This document shows positions 60,944-64,000 of a DNA stretch of 64,000 nt, piece by piece. The stretch lies in contig CM031859.1 in assembly GCA_018697195.1 (NCBI GenBank), positions 51,940,828 through 52,004,827 on the forward strand, in the 5' to 3' direction. The stretch is from Certhia americana (taxonomy: Eukaryota; Chordata; Aves; Passeriformes; Certhiidae). The notes under the pieces were generated by a model, which saw nothing but the letters and a program-made list of their open reading frames with translations, ran no database searches and was not told where the DNA came from. Numbering within the stretch: position 1 is the stretch's first letter; each line of letters begins with the position of its first letter. Position numbers and translations under genes: made by a program.

Positions 60944-63900
60944 CCCCAAACCCAAACAAATCAGTGTAAATAGCAGGTATAGTAGCTGGCCTTGAAGGTG
61001 AAGTAATTTTGTGTAAATTCAGCACAAAATCTGTGTCAATGAATGAAAACTCAACACAATTGTTACTCATATTCCAAAGCCATTATTATTACTACAAAAA
61101 CTTTACTTTTACTAAACTAATGACTAAATTTCTTGATGAAAAAATGGCTTATCTAAACGTACAAAAGCACTGATACACTATGAAATATCTAAAAATCCTT
61201 CCCTGTGCCTGTCCACTGTTCACTTTATACCATGTATATTTGAGAACAGGGAATCCTTGGAATTGGTCAATAGATTGATAGTGCACTGCACTAAATCAGC
61301 CAAATAGGATCAGGATGTTTACATGTGTTCTTTAGGCAGATATTAATTGCATTGGACTAACAAAATAGCTTTCTTTCGGTTAAAAATGCCACTAAAAAAT
61401 AATACAGACAAAAAAGCAATCTCAAAGCTTACCACATGAGAAAGGCAGAAAAAATATTTTTTTTGTGATTAAGGAAGTACTTCAAATAAATTCAGTTCTG
61501 CAGTGCATTGACAAGTTAAACAGGAAATAAATACCAGTCAACTTTTGGACTGAAGGAGAATATGAAGACTTAAGCATCCAAGGAAAAAGAATAAAGCCAT
61601 CATAAATAAAACATATCTATCCTATCACATAAAGAAATGTAAAAGGGAGAAAGACAATCAGAATTTCTTAGCAGCCCCAAACAGACCCAAGATTTTCCAA
61701 TTTATTTCATAATATAATGACCCAAATAAGCTTTCAATTATCAAATTTTAAAACCACTACATTCCTGGATTGCATTTGCCAATCTAAGAACTAGTCAACA
61801 AATTCCCTTGCTCACAGTTTCTCTGATCTTTACACCAGCAATGAAAGTCATAGAGCAGCAAAATATTGAAAGTTCAGTTCTCAGCTGCTCAGTAGACTTA
61901 GTTCTGCTCAGGTAAACTTTGTTCACCTGTCTATTAAAATAAAGAGCTCCAGAAAGAGACCCTGTTTGAATTTCACCCTTCTGTAGCACAAAACAGCAAG
62001 CTGCCACATCAAGTGTGGAGCAGTATCACTGTGGAAGAGCTCAGTAACCTCACCAGGACATGGTGAGGATTCTCCTGCTGCTGTGCTCTCAATCCTTTCC
62101 ATGCCTCAAGAAATACACCTTTTTTCACTAGACACTGCTTCATGGTTAGCTTTCATCTGACTATACCCTTGCACATCCACATAATTTAAATTTATTCATG
62201 AGTTGGTGGATTCATTTTTACAGGAGAAAAATACAGGTTTAAGTGAAGTAAAAGGCCAGAAGTCTCATCTATATGACATTTACATTCCAGCTTTCCTTCC
62301 TGAGCTACATCCATATGAAATCTATATTAAAACACAAATTTCATGACCTTTTGTCTCCCCTCTCTCAGTTATACATTTCATAAACACTTACATTTGTCCT
62401 GTGCTGAAATTCACTTTGGGTCATGCAGGTGACACAAAAGTTATTTCCTTTCTGTACAAGGCAGAACTTAAATAGAGCACAACTGACCTTTCAGATCACA
62501 ACAAATACTCAATGCTATTTGTACAGGAACATTTAAGTTTCAAGCAAATCTAAGGATATAATTTTCCTATTTCTTTCAGGCGCCCTAGAGGTTTACACAA
62601 GCCCTGTGTAAGCCACCAGCTAACGTGGTCCTCATCAGCTGCATGAACATAGCAAATCTTTTTACAGATTCACAATGAACTAACTGGGTTAACAAACTGA
62701 CCCATGCTGCATACTTTTTATATTTCCAATCTACACATGTACACAACCACATGCATCTCAAAGCAACTGGGAGAAGGCAGAAATATGAGAATGCCTCTGG
62801 GTATGACAGGATGTGGTAATGAGTAGTCAGACATTTTACCTAAAAAAAAAAAAAATTAACAAGAAATTACCATGAAAGTACAGCCTAAGTTTTTTTGTCA
62901 ATACATTTCCTCCCATCTCCAATACCTTTCACCATATACACTCTCCATTCTGAAATAGCTGTGTAGGCTCCCCTACAATACCAGCCTAAACCAGAATATG
63001 TAAATGTTAATGTTTTACTTTTCAGAATTGTTTTGTTTATTTTCCTTTTTTTCAGAGTAGTGAATTAAGCTTTATTCTTCAATGGGGCAGCATAAAAGGT
63101 TACATACAATTTCCGTAAAGTAAAAACATTATTTCTACAATATTCTCATTGTAACAAATAAAGTCAGTATTTGAAAAACTCTGCAACATTAAGGAACACC
63201 TTTAAAGATTCAATTTGTTTTTCTTTAGTCATGCTAGATGACAAGTGCAACTAAGACTTCCCTCACTGCTGTTGATTTACTTTTCTCAGATTTCTACAAA
63301 ATCAATTTTTAAAAATTAGCACACATCCAATCCAGGCACATTATCCATCTGAGAGATCAGAAATAAGATGTACATCGCAGCACATCAGCATTGTCCACTA
63401 TAATTTAGACATTCTTCAAAAATCATTTGTAACCAGGAAGGTAATAGCCCTTACATTAAAAAAGCCCTTCATTAAGTGGCTCCCATCACATAGCCCATTA
63501 CAAGCTCTCATGTCCCGACCATGCATAGCCTCAGAGTAATGTTGCTTTTAACAGGCAAAGCAAACAGGGTAAATACACTGTCTTCTCTATCTAGGAGTAA
63601 AACCATCAGTAAATGTACTATTAATATAGATAAAATCCCCCTTTGCACATCTCCAGTGGTATAAGAAAGCATTATTATTTACTCTGTCTTCTGCAAAATT
63701 AAGTTATCCACACACAATTAATAATCCCCTAAAATAACTGGAAAATATCCATAGACAAAACTGGATTTCAGCTTAAGAGCATTCTCCAATTTCTATCTTG
63801 TATAGCATTGTGTATTAAAATAACACACATGAAAACATAATACATGCTCTAAAGGGTTTGTTTGAACATCTAGAAGATGTCTTTCTTTAGATGGACCAAG

Positions 63901-64000
63901 TCCATGAGGTAAATATTTGAACTTCGTTTTTTTTTCACCGTGTCTATAAAAATACAACACTTGCTTCAGACCTGCCTCCCACAAAATGCAAATGTATAGT
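60944..64000. other. Intronic sequence to the window edge, nothing recognised
   Basis: AT-rich intron with a short A13 run at about 62842..62854. I found no exon of PTPRK and no retroelement. The gene's upstream exon must lie beyond 64000. Confidence 0.55.

Larger units (their letters stand above)
22744..64000 (-). other. PTPRK: PTPRK intron upstream of the MAM exon (partial, intron 2)
   Basis: This is the intron that precedes the MAM exon in the minus-strand gene. At least 41 kb lies inside the window without the preceding exon, which should encode the GCTFDDG-like MAM start. Very large 5' introns are typical of R2B phosphatase genes. It contains three CR1 copies, one LTR fragment, simple repeats and unrecognised AT-rich sequence. 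Confidence 0.85.

Noticed and set aside
22744..64000. Previous PTPRK exon (start of MAM)
   Set aside because: Searched by eye for a reverse-complement GCTFDDG and FEWVHVS-like segment; not found.
1..64000. CRISPR array, operon, phage or bacterial defence system
   Set aside because: No spaced repeats, no dense coding and no bacterial signals; the sequence is vertebrate intron.

Overview
This is vertebrate nuclear DNA, almost certainly from a bird. It is AT-rich and lacks bacterial-style gene packing. The open reading frames are short and mostly chance. The recognisable interspersed repeats are avian types: CR1 LINE 3' ends, one CR1 copy that reaches ORF2, and two retroviral LTR pieces of families common in bird genomes.

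The only coding sequence I can support is one 272-bp exon on the minus strand (22472..22743). It encodes most of a MAM domain and matches, from memory, the receptor-type protein tyrosine phosphatase kappa gene (PTPRK). Both splice sites are canonical, the reading frame is intact, and the length and phase fit the third coding exon of the R2B (PTPRK/M/T/U) phosphatases. The window therefore lies inside PTPRK. Bases 1..22471 belong to the intron downstream of this exon (intron 3 in R2B numbering). Bases 22744..64000 belong to the intron upstream of it (intron 2). I looked for the neighbouring exons (end of the signal peptide/start of MAM upstream, end of MAM/start of Ig downstream) and did not find them, so both introns probably run past the window.

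Intron 3 part (1..22471): unique AT-rich DNA, simple repeats, a homopurine/G-run block near 9.2-9.4 kb, a possible old CR1/L3-like remnant near 17.6 kb, and a nearly complete solo LTR at about 13465..14072. That LTR lies antisense to PTPRK and keeps a TATA-like box.

Intron 2 part (22744..64000): a 5'-truncated LTR of a second family (about 25838..26133), three CR1 LINE copies (39640..39848 plus; 47881..48245 minus; 53783..55845 minus), a telomere-like G-rich motif near 36.15 kb, several poly(A) tracts and microsatellites, and a small splice-acceptor-like, CpG-containing patch near 56.6 kb.

I found no tRNA, rRNA, CRISPR array, operon or other genetic system, and nothing that looks like an undescribed biological system. 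The findings are local curiosities in a large vertebrate intron. All repeat assignments come from pattern recognition and memory; no database was searched.
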